This document shows positions 20,377 to 32,196 of a stretch of DNA of 64,000 nucleotides, piece by piece. A program made the position numbers and the translations under genes. Every line of letters begins with the position of its first letter. Within the stretch, counting starts at the first letter, position 1. Origin of the DNA: Luteibacter sp. 9135 (GTDB lineage: Bacteria > Pseudomonadota > Gammaproteobacteria > Xanthomonadales > Rhodanobacteraceae); the NCBI RefSeq assembly GCF_000745005.1, contig NZ_JQNB01000001.1:186001-250000 (forward strand), read 5' to 3'. The notes beneath the pieces were generated by a model. It ran no database searches and was not told the origin of the DNA. It worked only from the letters and a program-made list of their open reading frames with translations.

Positions 20377-20691
20377 TCAGCGGTCGTCGCGCGTCCAGAT
20401 GGCACCATCGGTTTCCTGCACCGGGAACACCGTCACCGGTTCGTAGGCGGGCGGACAGGTGACCGCGCCGGTGCGCAGGTCGAAGCGTGCGCCGTGACGC
20501 ACGCATTCCACTTCGAAGCCGTGTACCGGACCGCCGGCCAGCTCGCCGCCGTCATGCGTGCACACATCCTCGATGGCGTAGAGCTGGCCCTCGATGTTGT
20601 ATACGGCGATAGCGGTGTCGCCATCCCAGACGACCCGGTGTTCGCCAGGCAGCAGTTCGCCGCGCGTACCAACGCGCACCCAGGTGTTCAT
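20377..20691 (-). CDS. Rieske-type [2Fe-2S] ferredoxin
   Basis: A 104-residue stand-alone Rieske protein. The cluster ligands are CTHDGG and, 18 residues later, CVRHG, matching CxH...CxxH. Small Rieske ferredoxins of this type act as soluble electron carriers. Several Xanthomonadales carry one close to the suf genes, which suits its place here downstream of sufS. The start overlaps the stop of the upstream GNAT gene by ATGA, so the two are cotranslated. The electron partner is unknown. Confidence 0.9.
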   Translation of the reverse strand: MNTWVRVGTRGELLPGEHRVVWDGDTAIAVYNIEGQLYAIEDVCTHDGGELAGGPVHGFEVECVRHGARFDLRTGAVTCPPAYEPVTVFPVQETDGAIWTRDDR

Positions 20692-21221
20692 GCCTTTACG
20701 TCCTTCACCAGATATTCGAAACGCAGGTCGTCGCGCTGCGGCAGGCCGAAGCGTTCGTCGCCGTAGGGAAAGGGCTTGGTCTTGCCGGTGCGCCGATAGC
20801 CGCGGCGCTCGTACCAGGCGATCAGTTCGGCGCGGATGTCGATCACGGTCATCTCGACGCGCTCGCTCGCCCACTCGTCGCGGGCGATGCGCTCCACTTC
20901 GTCGATCACCAGGCGACCGATCCCCGTGCCCTGCGCCGGTGGATGCACCGAGAACATGCCGAAGTAGCAAACCGGGCCCTGACGCTCGATGTAACAGGAG
21001 GCGAGGAGCTGTTCGCCCCGCTCGAGCAGGACGAAACGACCGTCGGCACCGGCCAGGAGCGCCTCGATCTCGGTCACGTCCGTACGTCGGCCATGGAGGA
21101 AATCGGCCTCCGTGGTCCAGCCGGCCCGGCTGGCATCGCCGCGGTAGGCGGACTCGACCAGCGAAGCGATCGCCGAGGCGTCGGCGGCTGAGGCGGTACG
21201 AAAGATCGGGGATGAAGTCAT
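20688..21221 (-). CDS. GNAT-family N-acetyltransferase
   Basis: A 177-residue acetyltransferase with the GNAT acetyl-CoA signature (GMFSVHPPAQGTGIGRLVIDEVE) and the C-terminal motif AWYERRGYRRTGKTKPFPYGD. The substrate is unknown. It lies 123 bp after sufS and is translationally coupled to the Rieske gene, so it may be part of the suf transcript or have its own promoter in that gap. Confidence 0.85.
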   Translation of the reverse strand: MTSSPIFRTASAADASAIASLVESAYRGDASRAGWTTEADFLHGRRTDVTEIEALLAGADGRFVLLERGEQLLASCYIERQGPVCYFGMFSVHPPAQGTGIGRLVIDEVERIARDEWASERVEMTVIDIRAELIAWYERRGYRRTGKTKPFPYGDERFGLPQRDDLRFEYLVKDVKA

Positions 21222-21344
21222 GGGCCAAGTTTAACGCCGCGACCGCGCCGCGGAACAATGCGATGTCATTCCTACAACGCGCTAGCTGGCCGAGAACTAC
21301 TATTTATTCGGTTCTTCTCGATTTACCGGGGAGGAGGCGTCGGG

Positions 21345-22592
21345 TCAGAGCAGCAGCTTGCGCACCCGCCCGATCGCCTCGATGAAAGCGTCCACCTCGG
21401 CCTTCGTGTTATAGAACGCGAACGAAGCCCGTAACGTGGCCGGAACACCGAAGAACTGCATCAGCGGGTGGGCGCAATGGTGGCCCGAGCGTACCGCCAC
21501 GCCCTGCAGGTCGAGCAGGGTCGCCATGTCGTTGGCGTGGGCGCCCTCGATCAGGAACGAGACGACCGGCTCCTTGTCTTTCGCGCGGCCGAAGATACGC
21601 ATGCCCGGCACGCTTTCCAGCGCTTGCGTGGCATAGGCCAGCAGGTCCTGTTCGTACGCCCTCACGCGATCGAAGCCGAGGCCCTGGAAGTAATCGATGG
21701 CGGCGCTGACACCGGCAAAACCGGCGATGTTCGGGGTGCCGGCTTCGAAACGGTGCGGCGGATCGGCGAACACGGTACCGTCGAAACGTACTTCGCGGAT
21801 CATCTCGCCACCACCGAACAACGGCGGCATGGCCATGAGGTGCTCCCGCTTCGCCCACAGCGCGCCGGTGCCCGTCGGGGCGAGCATCTTGTGCCCGGTC
21901 ACCGCGTAGAAATCGCAGCCCAGCGCCTGGACATCGATCGGCCGATGCGGCGCCGCCTGCGAACCGTCGACCAGCAGCGGGACGCCGCGCTTGCGGCACT
22001 CGCGGGCAATCTCACGGATCGGGTTGACCGTGCCCAGCACGTTGGAGACATGGGTGACGCAGGCCAGCTTCACCTCGGGGGTGAGCATACGCACGAACGC
22101 CTCGAGGATCAGTTCGCCCTCGGCATCGATCGGCGCCGCCTTGACGGTGGCACCGGTGCGCTCGGCCACCAGCTGCCAGGGCACGATATTGGCGTGGTGT
22201 TCCATCACCGTGGTGAGGATCGCATCGCCGGGCCGCAGACGCGGCATGGCGTAGCTGTAGGCGACCAGGTTGATCGCCTGCGTGGTGCCGGAGGTGAGGA
22301 TCACCTCGTCGCGCGAGGGCGCGTTGATGAAGCCGGCCAGCGCGTCGCGCGCGCCTTCGTACGCCGCTGTGGCTTCTTCGCCCAGCGCATGCACGGCGCG
22401 TGAGACGTTGGCGTTGCGCTCCCGGTAGTGGCGATCTACCGCTTCGATCACCGACAGCGGCTTCTGCCCGGTGTTGGCGTTGTCGAAATAGATCAGCGGC
22501 TTGCCGTGCACGGTGCGCGACAGCAGCGGAAAGTCGGCGCGGATGCGCTCGACGTCCAGCGGGAGGACGACGGATTCGGGCTTGGCGTTCAT
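21345..22592 (-). CDS. sufS: SufS-type cysteine desulfurase
   Basis: A 415-residue group II cysteine desulfurase. The PLP lysine lies in VTGHKMLAPTGTGALW and the persulfide cysteine is C373 in RSGHHCAHPLMQ. Other class V aminotransferase motifs include FDNANTGQKP and HHANIVPWQ. It takes sulfur from cysteine and supplies it to the SufBCD scaffold. SufS usually needs SufE or SufU as an acceptor, and neither is seen in this window. It lies 18 bp after sufD, the sixth gene of the suf operon. Confidence 0.95.
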   Translation of the reverse strand: MNAKPESVVLPLDVERIRADFPLLSRTVHGKPLIYFDNANTGQKPLSVIEAVDRHYRERNANVSRAVHALGEEATAAYEGARDALAGFINAPSRDEVILTSGTTQAINLVAYSYAMPRLRPGDAILTTVMEHHANIVPWQLVAERTGATVKAAPIDAEGELILEAFVRMLTPEVKLACVTHVSNVLGTVNPIREIARECRKRGVPLLVDGSQAAPHRPIDVQALGCDFYAVTGHKMLAPTGTGALWAKREHLMAMPPLFGGGEMIREVRFDGTVFADPPHRFEAGTPNIAGFAGVSAAIDYFQGLGFDRVRAYEQDLLAYATQALESVPGMRIFGRAKDKEPVVSFLIEGAHANDMATLLDLQGVAVRSGHHCAHPLMQFFGVPATLRASFAFYNTKAEVDAFIEAIGRVRKLLL

Positions 22593-22610
22593 GGCTGGCT
22601 CCGTACTTCG

Positions 22611-23936
22611 TTAGTCGGCGGACGGCCCGGTCGGCAGGTGCGCGACCAGCAGATCGCCCAGGTGCTCGCGCAGGGCCTCGTTCGGCAGCGATTCCAGCGC
22701 CGCACGGCAGAACGCCAGCGTCAGCAGGCTGCGTGCTTGGGCTAGGGGAATGCCGCGTGAGCGCAGGTAGAACAGCGAGCGTTCGTCCAGTTGGCCGATG
22801 GTGGCGCCGTGCGCGGCCTTGACCTCGTCGGCGTAGATCTCGAGCTCGGGCTTGGTGTCGATTTCCGCGGAGGCGGAGAGCAGGAGGTTCTTGTTGCTGA
22901 GCGACGCATCGCTGCCGTCGGCACCCTCGGCCACCACGATCGCCCCACGGAACACGCCGCGCGAGCGACCGTTGGCGATGCCGCGCCAGAGCGCGTCGGA
23001 CGTGGTGTCCCGCGCCTCGTGACGCACTTCCAGCTGGGTATCCGTATGCTGCCGGCCGTCCAGCGCGAACACGCCACGCGATTCGAACCGCGCGCGATCG
23101 CCGACCAGTTCGGCCGTCAGTTCGTGGCGCACCAGCGCACCGCCGACTTCCAGCGCATGCACGATGGCCGAGGCGTTCGCCTCAAGCCGGACATGGCCAC
23201 GGCGGAACAACGTGGTGGAGGCCGACGCGTGCTGCAGCAGCACCAGGCCAAGGTGACCGCCGGCGTGCACGACGTGATCGGCGACCACCGTGCCCAGCTG
23301 CACACCCTCACCGGCCGACACGTAATGCTCGACCAGATCGACCTGGGCGCCCTCGCCCACCTCGACCCGCATGCGGACATGCCAGGCCGTATCGGGCTGC
23401 GCGCCGCTGGACACGTGCACGACGTGTACGGGCGACGCCAACCGGGCACCAGCCGCGACACGGAGCACTACACCGTCGGTTGCCAGCGCCGCGTTCAGCT
23501 GCGCGAGCGCGTCGTCCGCATCGTGGCGGAGGCGCCCAGCCAGCGCGAAACGCAGCGGCTCGGCTTCGGTCGCCAGCGCCGCACCCAGGGGCATCAGCGA
23601 GACACCCTCGAGCGCACTCCTGGCGGACAGGTCGTCGCGATAAACGCCGTCGACGAAGACCAGACGAGGCCCGTCTACGCCCGGCAACGCGAACAAGGCC
23701 GGGGCGAGCGCAACGTTGGTCGCGGTGTCGGCGTCGGCCAGGCCAAAGGCACGCTGTGACAGCGCGCGCAGTGATGTGTACTTCCACGACTCGCTGCGCG
23801 CGCCGGGAAGGCCGTGCGCGGCGAACCGCTGCAGGTGGTCGCGTCGTGCGGCATCCAGCCACGCGATACCCGTGGCGGGCACACCGGCCGCGGCATCCAG
23901 TGCCGCCCGCACGAACGGGGACGGCGCGCTGGTCAT
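22611..23936 (-). CDS. sufD: Fe-S cluster assembly protein SufD
   Basis: A 441-residue SufD. It pairs with SufB on the SufC ATPase dimer to form the SufBC2D scaffold. The C-terminal core shows HTDTQLEVRHEARDTTSDA, RGVFRGAIVVAEGADGSDAS, LLLSASAEIDTKPELEIYAD and KAAHGATIGQLDERSLFYL, typical of the SufB/SufD beta-helix domain. The start overlaps the sufC stop by ATGA. Confidence 0.95.
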   Translation of the reverse strand: MTSAPSPFVRAALDAAAGVPATGIAWLDAARRDHLQRFAAHGLPGARSESWKYTSLRALSQRAFGLADADTATNVALAPALFALPGVDGPRLVFVDGVYRDDLSARSALEGVSLMPLGAALATEAEPLRFALAGRLRHDADDALAQLNAALATDGVVLRVAAGARLASPVHVVHVSSGAQPDTAWHVRMRVEVGEGAQVDLVEHYVSAGEGVQLGTVVADHVVHAGGHLGLVLLQHASASTTLFRRGHVRLEANASAIVHALEVGGALVRHELTAELVGDRARFESRGVFALDGRQHTDTQLEVRHEARDTTSDALWRGIANGRSRGVFRGAIVVAEGADGSDASLSNKNLLLSASAEIDTKPELEIYADEVKAAHGATIGQLDERSLFYLRSRGIPLAQARSLLTLAFCRAALESLPNEALREHLGDLLVAHLPTGPSAD

Positions 23937-24739
23937 GCCGGCGCCCCGGCGAGATCGACCTTGCGCAGTTCCGGATGCGCCTCGGCGAGCCAGGCATAAC
24001 CCTGTTCTTCCAGCTTCAACGCCAGGCCCTTGTCGCCACTCTCCACGATGCGGCCACCGGCCAGCACGTGAACGAAATCCGGCTCGATATAGTCGAGCAG
24101 GCGCTGGTAGTGCGTCACGACCACGAACGAGCGATCCGGCGAACGCAGCGCGTTGACGCCACCGGCCACCTGCTTCAGTGCGTCGATGTCCAGGCCCGAG
24201 TCGGTCTCGTCCAGGATGGCCAGCTTCGGTTCGAGCACGGCCATCTGGAAGATCTCGTTGCGCTTTTTCTCGCCGCCGGAGAAGCCTTCGTTGACCGCGC
24301 GATGCAGCAGTTCGTCGGAGATCTGCATCACCTTCAGCTTCTCGCGAACCAGCTTGAGGAAACGCATGGAATCCAGCTCGTCCTCGCCGCGGAAACGGCG
24401 TTGCGCGTTGAGGGCCGCGCGCAGGAAATAGGTGTTGTTCACACCGGGAATCTCGACCGGGTACTGGAACGCCAGGAACACGCCGGTGGCGGCACGCTCC
24501 TCGGGCTCCAGCGCCAGCAGGTCCACGCCGTTGAACAGCACGGAGCCGGCGGTGACCTCGTAGCCCTCGCGCCCCGCCAGCACGTTGCCGAGCGTGGACT
24601 TGCCGGCACCGTTAGGGCCCATGATGGCGTGCACTTCGCCGGGCTTCACCTCGAGCGAAAGGCCTTTGAGGATCTCCTTGCCTTCGACACGGGCATGGAG
24701 GTTGTCGATCGTGAGCATGTGCATGACGTGGCTGTCCAT
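23933..24739 (-). CDS. sufC: SufC ATPase of the SUF system
   Basis: A 268-residue ABC-type ATPase with Walker A GPNGAGKST, Q-loop FLAFQYPVEIPGV, signature FSGGEKKRNEIFQ and Walker B LAILDETDSGLDID, all diagnostic of SufC. It powers shape changes of SufBC2D during cluster assembly. The start at 24739 overlaps the upstream ACT-domain gene stop. In-frame ATGs at 24724 and 24718 would give the more usual MLTIDNLHA start and cannot be excluded. Confidence 0.95.
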   Translation of the reverse strand: MDSHVMHMLTIDNLHARVEGKEILKGLSLEVKPGEVHAIMGPNGAGKSTLGNVLAGREGYEVTAGSVLFNGVDLLALEPEERAATGVFLAFQYPVEIPGVNNTYFLRAALNAQRRFRGEDELDSMRFLKLVREKLKVMQISDELLHRAVNEGFSGGEKKRNEIFQMAVLEPKLAILDETDSGLDIDALKQVAGGVNALRSPDRSFVVVTHYQRLLDYIEPDFVHVLAGGRIVESGDKGLALKLEEQGYAWLAEAHPELRKVDLAGAPA

Positions 24740-25149
24740 CAGGGCGTGAGGTGCGAGAGCGCATCGAGGGCGTCGTCGCGGCGTTCCCAGGGCACGAACA
24801 GGTGATCGTGCAGGAACGCGGATACGGGATTGCAGGGAATGCCGCGCTTCGCGAGCGCAGCGGAAACGGCGGCCATCATGCCTACCGCAGTGAGGCTGGA
24901 TTGCACGCGCAGGGTGATGCGCGCCCAGAGCATGCGCTCGCCGGCGGCGTCCGCGCTGGGATCCACATCGACGATCAGCGTGGTGCCTTCCGCCTCACGG
25001 AACATCATCAGCGCATCGGCCATGCGCTCGCGCGCCTTCTCGTGGGAGACGTGCAGGAAACGCTTCGGCACGGGGTCCATGGCAGGCTCCAGCGCCGCGA
25101 GAAGCGCGCGCAGGTCGGTCAGGCCCGGGGCGGAACCGGCGATACCCAT
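24739..25149 (-). CDS. ACT-domain protein (ACT_3/DUF2241-like) inside the suf operon
   Basis: A 136-residue protein resembling the ACT_3 (DUF2241) family. The family-like stretches are MMFREAEGTTLIVD, WARITLRVQSSLTAVGMMAA, then CNPVSAFLHDHLFVPWE. ACT domains usually bind amino acids or other small ligands. It lies between sufB (2-bp gap) and sufC (overlapping), so it is certainly cotranscribed. This position is not part of the classical sufABCDSE order. A link to cysteine sensing or sulfur supply would fit but is only a guess. Confidence 0.8.
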   Translation of the reverse strand: MGIAGSAPGLTDLRALLAALEPAMDPVPKRFLHVSHEKARERMADALMMFREAEGTTLIVDVDPSADAAGERMLWARITLRVQSSLTAVGMMAAVSAALAKRGIPCNPVSAFLHDHLFVPWERRDDALDALSHLTP

Positions 25150-25151
25150 CG

Positions 25152-26626
<1,475 letters not shown>

Positions 26627-26630
<4 letters not shown>

Positions 26631-27079
26631 GCGTTTGCCTGCGCGACCGTGGTCGCGTCCTTTGCCGACGCCGCGGGGCGATCGGCCAGCATCTGTGCGA
26701 GGGTCATGGCGCGAAGCACGCTGCCGATGGCCCCGGATACCGAGCGCCAGCTTTCGCTGACCCCGCATTGCGACTGGCGCTCGCACTGACCCTGCGCCAC
26801 GCTGCATTCGGTCATGCCGATGGCGCCCTCGATGGCCTCGACGATGTCGGCCAGGCTGATGGCCTCGGCCGGACGCGCCAGCCGATAGCCCCCATTGACG
26901 CCGCGGAACGACTCCACCAGGCCGGCATGGCCCAGCAGTTTCAGCACCTTCGACACCGTGGGCAATTCCAGGCGCGCTTCCTCGGCGATCTGGGCGGTGC
27001 TCAGAACGTCGGCGGGGTGGACGGCGATGCAGGTCATCACCACCGTCGCATAGTCGGTCAATCGGCTGACACGAAGCAT
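26627..27079 (-). CDS. Rrf2-family regulator of the suf operon
   Basis: A 150-residue Rrf2 regulator, first gene of the suf operon. The winged helix spans [19 protein letters not shown] to [24 protein letters not shown]. Three cysteines in CSVAQGQC and SQCGVS are the probable Fe-S ligands. The protein matches the gammaproteobacterial SUF-system regulator type, which represses suf when its cluster is present. A near-perfect inverted repeat overlaps the promoter upstream, consistent with autoregulation. The start at 27079 matches the Rrf2 N-terminus; a longer frame to 27232 crosses the promoter and is rejected. Confidence 0.92.
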
Positions 27080-27097
27080 GGGGAAAGGGACACAGTC

Positions 27098-27124
27098 AAT
27101 ACCGGACCAAAATGGTACTGTATT
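27098..27124. promoter_or_regulatory. Inverted-repeat operator of the suf operon (Rrf2 site)
   Basis: AATACCGGACC (27098-27108) and GGTACTGTATT (27114-27124) form an inverted repeat with 9 of 11 positions paired around a 5-bp AT-only spacer. It covers the predicted -10 and sits 19 bp upstream of rrf2. That is where an autorepressor would block RNA polymerase. Confidence 0.7.
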
Positions 27125-27140
27125 GAGCCTTCTTGTGCAA
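27112..27140 (-). promoter_or_regulatory. Sigma-70 promoter of the suf operon
   Basis: On the minus strand TTGCAC (27135-27140) and TACCAT (27112-27117) are separated by 17 bp. The -10 lies inside the inverted-repeat operator. Confidence 0.55.
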
Positions 27141-27236
27141 TGCGAGAGGGTCGCCAGCCCCCAGCGACAGGTGCCGGCGGCGAGATACCGCAACGCCGGT
27201 CCCGTCCGCCTCCATCCGCGCCGACGCCTCACGAAA

Positions 27237-27274
27237 GCACCATATACGGGCTTTCATTGCACCTTATAGGTGCG
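27237..27274. promoter_or_regulatory. Paired NtrC-like enhancer sites upstream of glnK
   Basis: TGCACC-TTATA-GGTGCG (27258-27274) matches the NtrC palindrome TGCACC-N5-GGTGCA at all but the last base. A second, weaker site, GCACC-ATATA-CGGGC (27237-27251), lies 22 bp upstream, about two helical turns. The pair sits about 80 to 110 bp before a sigma-54 promoter, the normal enhancer position. Between the suf promoter (27140) and these sites nothing else was recognised. Confidence 0.7.
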
Positions 27275-27285
27275 ATACACCATGA

Positions 27286-29062
<1,777 letters not shown>

Positions 29063-29105
29063 CCGGGCGAATGCCCACTGCACGGAACGGCCACTGCAAA
29101 CGAAG

Positions 29106-29131
29106 AAACCCGGCCATGGCGCGCCGGGTTT
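29106..29131. terminator. Bidirectional terminator after amtB
   Basis: A perfect 9-bp stem, AAACCCGGC with GCCGGGTTT, closes an 8-nt loop, with A-rich and T-rich flanks on the two sides. It lies between the convergent amtB and the His-rich protein gene and could stop both. Confidence 0.75.
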
Positions 29132-29159
29132 GCTTCTTCGGTGATCGGCGCTTACCCGA

Positions 29160-29384
29160 TCAGCGATTCACCCAATGGCACTGCTTGTTGCTGTGGTAAT
29201 GCCCGTGGTGATCGCGCACGCGCACCTGCTTGCACACCTGGTGACGATGATGGACCGGATGGTGCGGCGGGCGGTGGTCGTCGGCGTTGGCGGCCAGCGG
29301 CGCCACGAGGGCGGCGCCGAGAACGAGAAAGCCGAGGAGGCGCGAACGCGATCGGGCGGAGCGGTCGGCGGTTGGGGACGTCAT
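29160..29384 (-). CDS. Small secreted His-rich protein, function unknown
   Basis: A 74-residue protein with a signal peptide (basic N-terminus, core LLGFLVLGAALVAPLAANA, cleavage before DDHRPP). The mature 39 or so residues contain about eleven histidines (HHPVHHRHQ, DHHGHYH) and two cysteines. Such a peptide would bind divalent metals such as Zn, Cu or Ni in the periplasm, which is inference from composition. AGGAGA stands 7 bp before the ATG at 29384. It converges with amtB. No known family was recognised. Confidence 0.7.
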   Translation of the reverse strand: MTSPTADRSARSRSRLLGFLVLGAALVAPLAANADDHRPPHHPVHHRHQVCKQVRVRDHHGHYHSNKQCHWVNR

Positions 29385-29572
29385 GCTGATCTCTCCTGAA
29401 GGGAGGCTCAACTTCGCTGTTGCGTGGCGCATAGTCAATGCGGAAAACGCCAGCACGCGGGTCGGGATTCAGCAAGGTGCACCCGGGGCGAAGGAACGTA
29501 ATTTCTTTCGCCTGACCGACATCCTTGTCCGGCTGGTCGCATCCGGCGATGCCCGTCGTTTTTCGACACCCA

Positions 29573-29600
29573 TTGACCGGCGCGGTCGGCGGGGTAGGAT
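29573..29600 (+). promoter_or_regulatory. Sigma-70 promoter of the NAD salvage operon
   Basis: TTGACC (29573-29578) and TAGGAT (29595-29600) are 16 bp apart, 54 bp upstream of the NadM start. A perfect palindrome, TTCCCGGGAA (29610-29619), lies at the expected transcription start and may be an operator. The remainder of the gap from 29385 shows nothing clear. Confidence 0.5.
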
Positions 29601-29654
29601 AGGCACCACTTCCCGGGAAAGACCCGGGACCGCCATCAACCGTGAGGGATTCTC

Positions 29655-30704
29655 ATGGCATTCGATTACCTGGTCTTCATCGGCCGGTTCGAGCCTTTCC
29701 ACAACGGCCATGCGGCCGTCGCCCGGCACGCGCTGGGCCAGGCGAAGAAGCTCGTCTTCCTGGTCGGTTCCGCCGACGCCCCCCGCACCACCCGCAATCC
29801 GTGGACGGTCGCCGAGCGTGCGGTGATGATCCACGCCGCGCTCGACGACGCGACCGACCGCCTGCTGGTGCGCCCGCTGCGCGATCACCTCTACAACGAA
29901 GCGCAGTGGATCGCCGCCGTGCAGCGCGCGGTACAGGAGGCGATCAGAGCCGACGGCGGCGCCAGCGATGCGCGGGTCGGCATCATCGGCCAGGAAAAGG
30001 ACGCCAGCAGTTACTACCTGCAGGAATTCCCGCAGTGGCCACTGGTGAGCGTGCGCCATACCGAGACATTGTCTGCCACGGAGCTGCGCCGGTACCTGTT
30101 CGAAGCGGCCGCGGAAGACGGTCGCGGTGCCTTGCGCATGCTGCAGGCCAACCTCCCCGCCGGCGTGTTCGACATGCTGGAGGCCTTTCGCCGGAACGGC
30201 TCCACGTACATGTCGCTGGTCTCCGAGTACCGCTTCATAGAGTCGTATCGGGAAGCCTGGGCCAGTGCGCCCTACCCGCCCACCTTCGTCACCGCCGATG
30301 CCGTGGTCGTGCACTCGGGCCATGTGCTTCTTGTGCGTCGCCGTGCCGAGCCCGGCAAGGGGCTCTGGGCCCTGCCCGGCGGTTTCGTCAGGCAGGACGA
30401 AACGGTGCTTGCCGCCTGCCTGCGCGAACTGAAAGAGGAAACCCGGCTGAAACTGCCGGTGCCCGTGCTACGTGGCTCGCTCAGCAATCGGCACGTGTTC
30501 GACCACCCGGATCGATCGCAACGCGGCCGCACGATCACGCACGCGTTCCACTTCGATTTCCCAGTCGGTGAACTCCCCGCGGTCAAGGGCGGCGACGACG
30601 CGGAGAAAGCGCGGTGGTTTCCGGTCAGCGAAGCGCTCGACATGGGACCACAGCTGTTCGAAGACCACCTCTCCATCCTCGAATTCTTCCTCGGGCGCGG
30701 TTGA
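29655..30704 (+). CDS. nadM: Bifunctional NMN adenylyltransferase / Nudix hydrolase
   Basis: A 349-residue two-domain protein. The N-terminal NadM-type nucleotidyltransferase has GRFEPFHNGH (10-19) and LSATELRRYL, and makes NAD from NMN and ATP. The C-terminal Nudix domain starts near 200 and has GGFVRQDETVLAACLRELKEE, which matches the Nudix box except for its last Gly; it probably cleaves ADP-ribose or a related compound. This is the known NadM-Nudix fusion. It is followed after 63 bp by nadV. The gap holds a 7-bp GC stem (30718-30740) and an AAGGAG site for nadV. Confidence 0.93.
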   Translation: MAFDYLVFIGRFEPFHNGHAAVARHALGQAKKLVFLVGSADAPRTTRNPWTVAERAVMIHAALDDATDRLLVRPLRDHLYNEAQWIAAVQRAVQEAIRADGGASDARVGIIGQEKDASSYYLQEFPQWPLVSVRHTETLSATELRRYLFEAAAEDGRGALRMLQANLPAGVFDMLEAFRRNGSTYMSLVSEYRFIESYREAWASAPYPPTFVTADAVVVHSGHVLLVRRRAEPGKGLWALPGGFVRQDETVLAACLRELKEETRLKLPVPVLRGSLSNRHVFDHPDRSQRGRTITHAFHFDFPVGELPAVKGGDDAEKARWFPVSEALDMGPQLFEDHLSILEFFLGRG

Positions 30705-30767
30705 TCGCGCCCGCTCCGGCCGGCCGATAGACCGCCGGCCCCGTCCCGACGCGAAGGAGCTTCCGTC

Positions 30768-32186
30768 ATGCACTACCTCGACAACCTGATCCTCAATACC
30801 GACAGCTACAAGGCCAGCCACTGGCTGCAGTACCCCCCAGGCACCGACGCGACCTTTTTCTACGTGGAGTCGCGCGGCGGCAGTTACGACCGCACGGTCT
30901 TCTTCGGCCTGCAGGCGATCCTCAAAGGGAACCTGGAAAAGCCGGTCACCCATGCCGACGTGGACGAAGCGCGCGACTTCTACGCCGCCCACGGCGAACC
31001 GTTCAACGAGACGGGCTGGCGTTACATCGTCGACGCACACGCCGGACGGCTGCCGCTGCGCGTGCGTGCCGTGGCCGAGGGCAGCGTGGTGCCGACCCAT
31101 CAGGTTCTGGTCACGATCGAATCGACCGACCCGCAGGCGTTCTGGCTGCCGAGCTATATGGAAACGTTGCTGCTGAGACTGTGGTACCCGGTGACGGTCG
31201 CCACGATCAGCTGGCAGGTCAAGCAGGTGATCCGCGGTTTCCTCGAGACGACCAGCGACGATGTGGACGCGCAGCTGCCGTTCAAGCTGCACGACTTCGG
31301 CGCCCGCGGCGTGTCCAGCAGCGAGTCCGCGGCTATCGGCGGCATGGCGCACCTGGTCAATTTCCGCGGGACCGACACCGTGCAGGGCGTACTGGCGGCG
31401 AAGCGTTTCTACGCCGAACCGATGGCCGGCTTTTCGATACCCGCCGCCGAGCACAGCACGATCACCAGCTGGGGGCGCGAGCACGAGGTCGGTGCCTACC
31501 GCAACATGCTGGCCCGGTTCGCCCGGCCGGGCAGCCTGGTCGCCGTCGTCTCCGATAGCTACGACATTTACCGCGCAATCCGCGAGCACTGGGGCACGAC
31601 GCTGCGCGAGGACGTGATCCGCTCGGGCGCGACGCTGGTCATCCGCCCCGACTCGGGCGAGCCGGTCGAGGTGGTGCACCGCTGCCTCGACCTGCTCGAC
31701 GAGGCCTTCGGCAGCACGCGCAACGGCAAAGGTTACAAGGTGCTCAACCACGTGCGGCTGATGCAGGGCGACGGGGTCAATCCGCAGAGTATCCAGGCGA
31801 TCCTGTTCGACATCACCCAGGCCGGCTACGCCGCCGACAACATCGCCTTCGGCATGGGCGGCGCCTTGCTGCAGCGACTGGACCGCGACACGCAGAAGTT
31901 CGCGCTGAAGTGCTCGGCGGCACGCATCGACGGCCGCTGGGTGGACGTCTACAAGCAACCGGCGACCGATGCCGGCAAGACATCGCAGCGCGGTCGCCTC
32001 ACGCTCATCCGCCATGGTGAATACGGCACCTACAAGACGGTCGCCGTGCCCGCGGAGGTGACGCGCATCGACGACATGGCGCTGGACGCCGGCTGGGCGC
32101 ACGCCATGCGCACGGTGTGGGAAGACGGCCGGCTGGTCGGCGAGCAGACCTTTGCCGATATCCGCGCACGCAGCGAACAAGCCTGA
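30768..32186 (+). CDS. nadV: Nicotinamide phosphoribosyltransferase
   Basis: A 472-residue NadV/NAMPT enzyme that makes NMN from nicotinamide and PRPP. Family stretches include NTDSYKASHWLQYPPGT, FFGLQAIL, LHDFGARGVSSSESAAIGG, PAAEHSTITSWG, SDSYDIYRAI, VIRPDSGEP and GDGVN. The length is normal. Its product NMN is the substrate of the upstream NadM domain, so the two genes form a two-step salvage route from nicotinamide to NAD. The next gene, an ADP-ribosylglycohydrolase, follows after 10 bp. Confidence 0.95.
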   Translation: MHYLDNLILNTDSYKASHWLQYPPGTDATFFYVESRGGSYDRTVFFGLQAILKGNLEKPVTHADVDEARDFYAAHGEPFNETGWRYIVDAHAGRLPLRVRAVAEGSVVPTHQVLVTIESTDPQAFWLPSYMETLLLRLWYPVTVATISWQVKQVIRGFLETTSDDVDAQLPFKLHDFGARGVSSSESAAIGGMAHLVNFRGTDTVQGVLAAKRFYAEPMAGFSIPAAEHSTITSWGREHEVGAYRNMLARFARPGSLVAVVSDSYDIYRAIREHWGTTLREDVIRSGATLVIRPDSGEPVEVVHRCLDLLDEAFGSTRNGKGYKVLNHVRLMQGDGVNPQSIQAILFDITQAGYAADNIAFGMGGALLQRLDRDTQKFALKCSAARIDGRWVDVYKQPATDAGKTSQRGRLTLIRHGEYGTYKTVAVPAEVTRIDDMALDAGWAHAMRTVWEDGRLVGEQTFADIRARSEQA

Positions 32187-32196
32187 GGGAGCGATC

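Noticed and set aside
21222..21344. Terminator between sufS and the GNAT gene
   Set aside because: A 6-bp stem (CGAGAA/TTCTCG) with an 18-nt loop and no T-tract is too weak to call.
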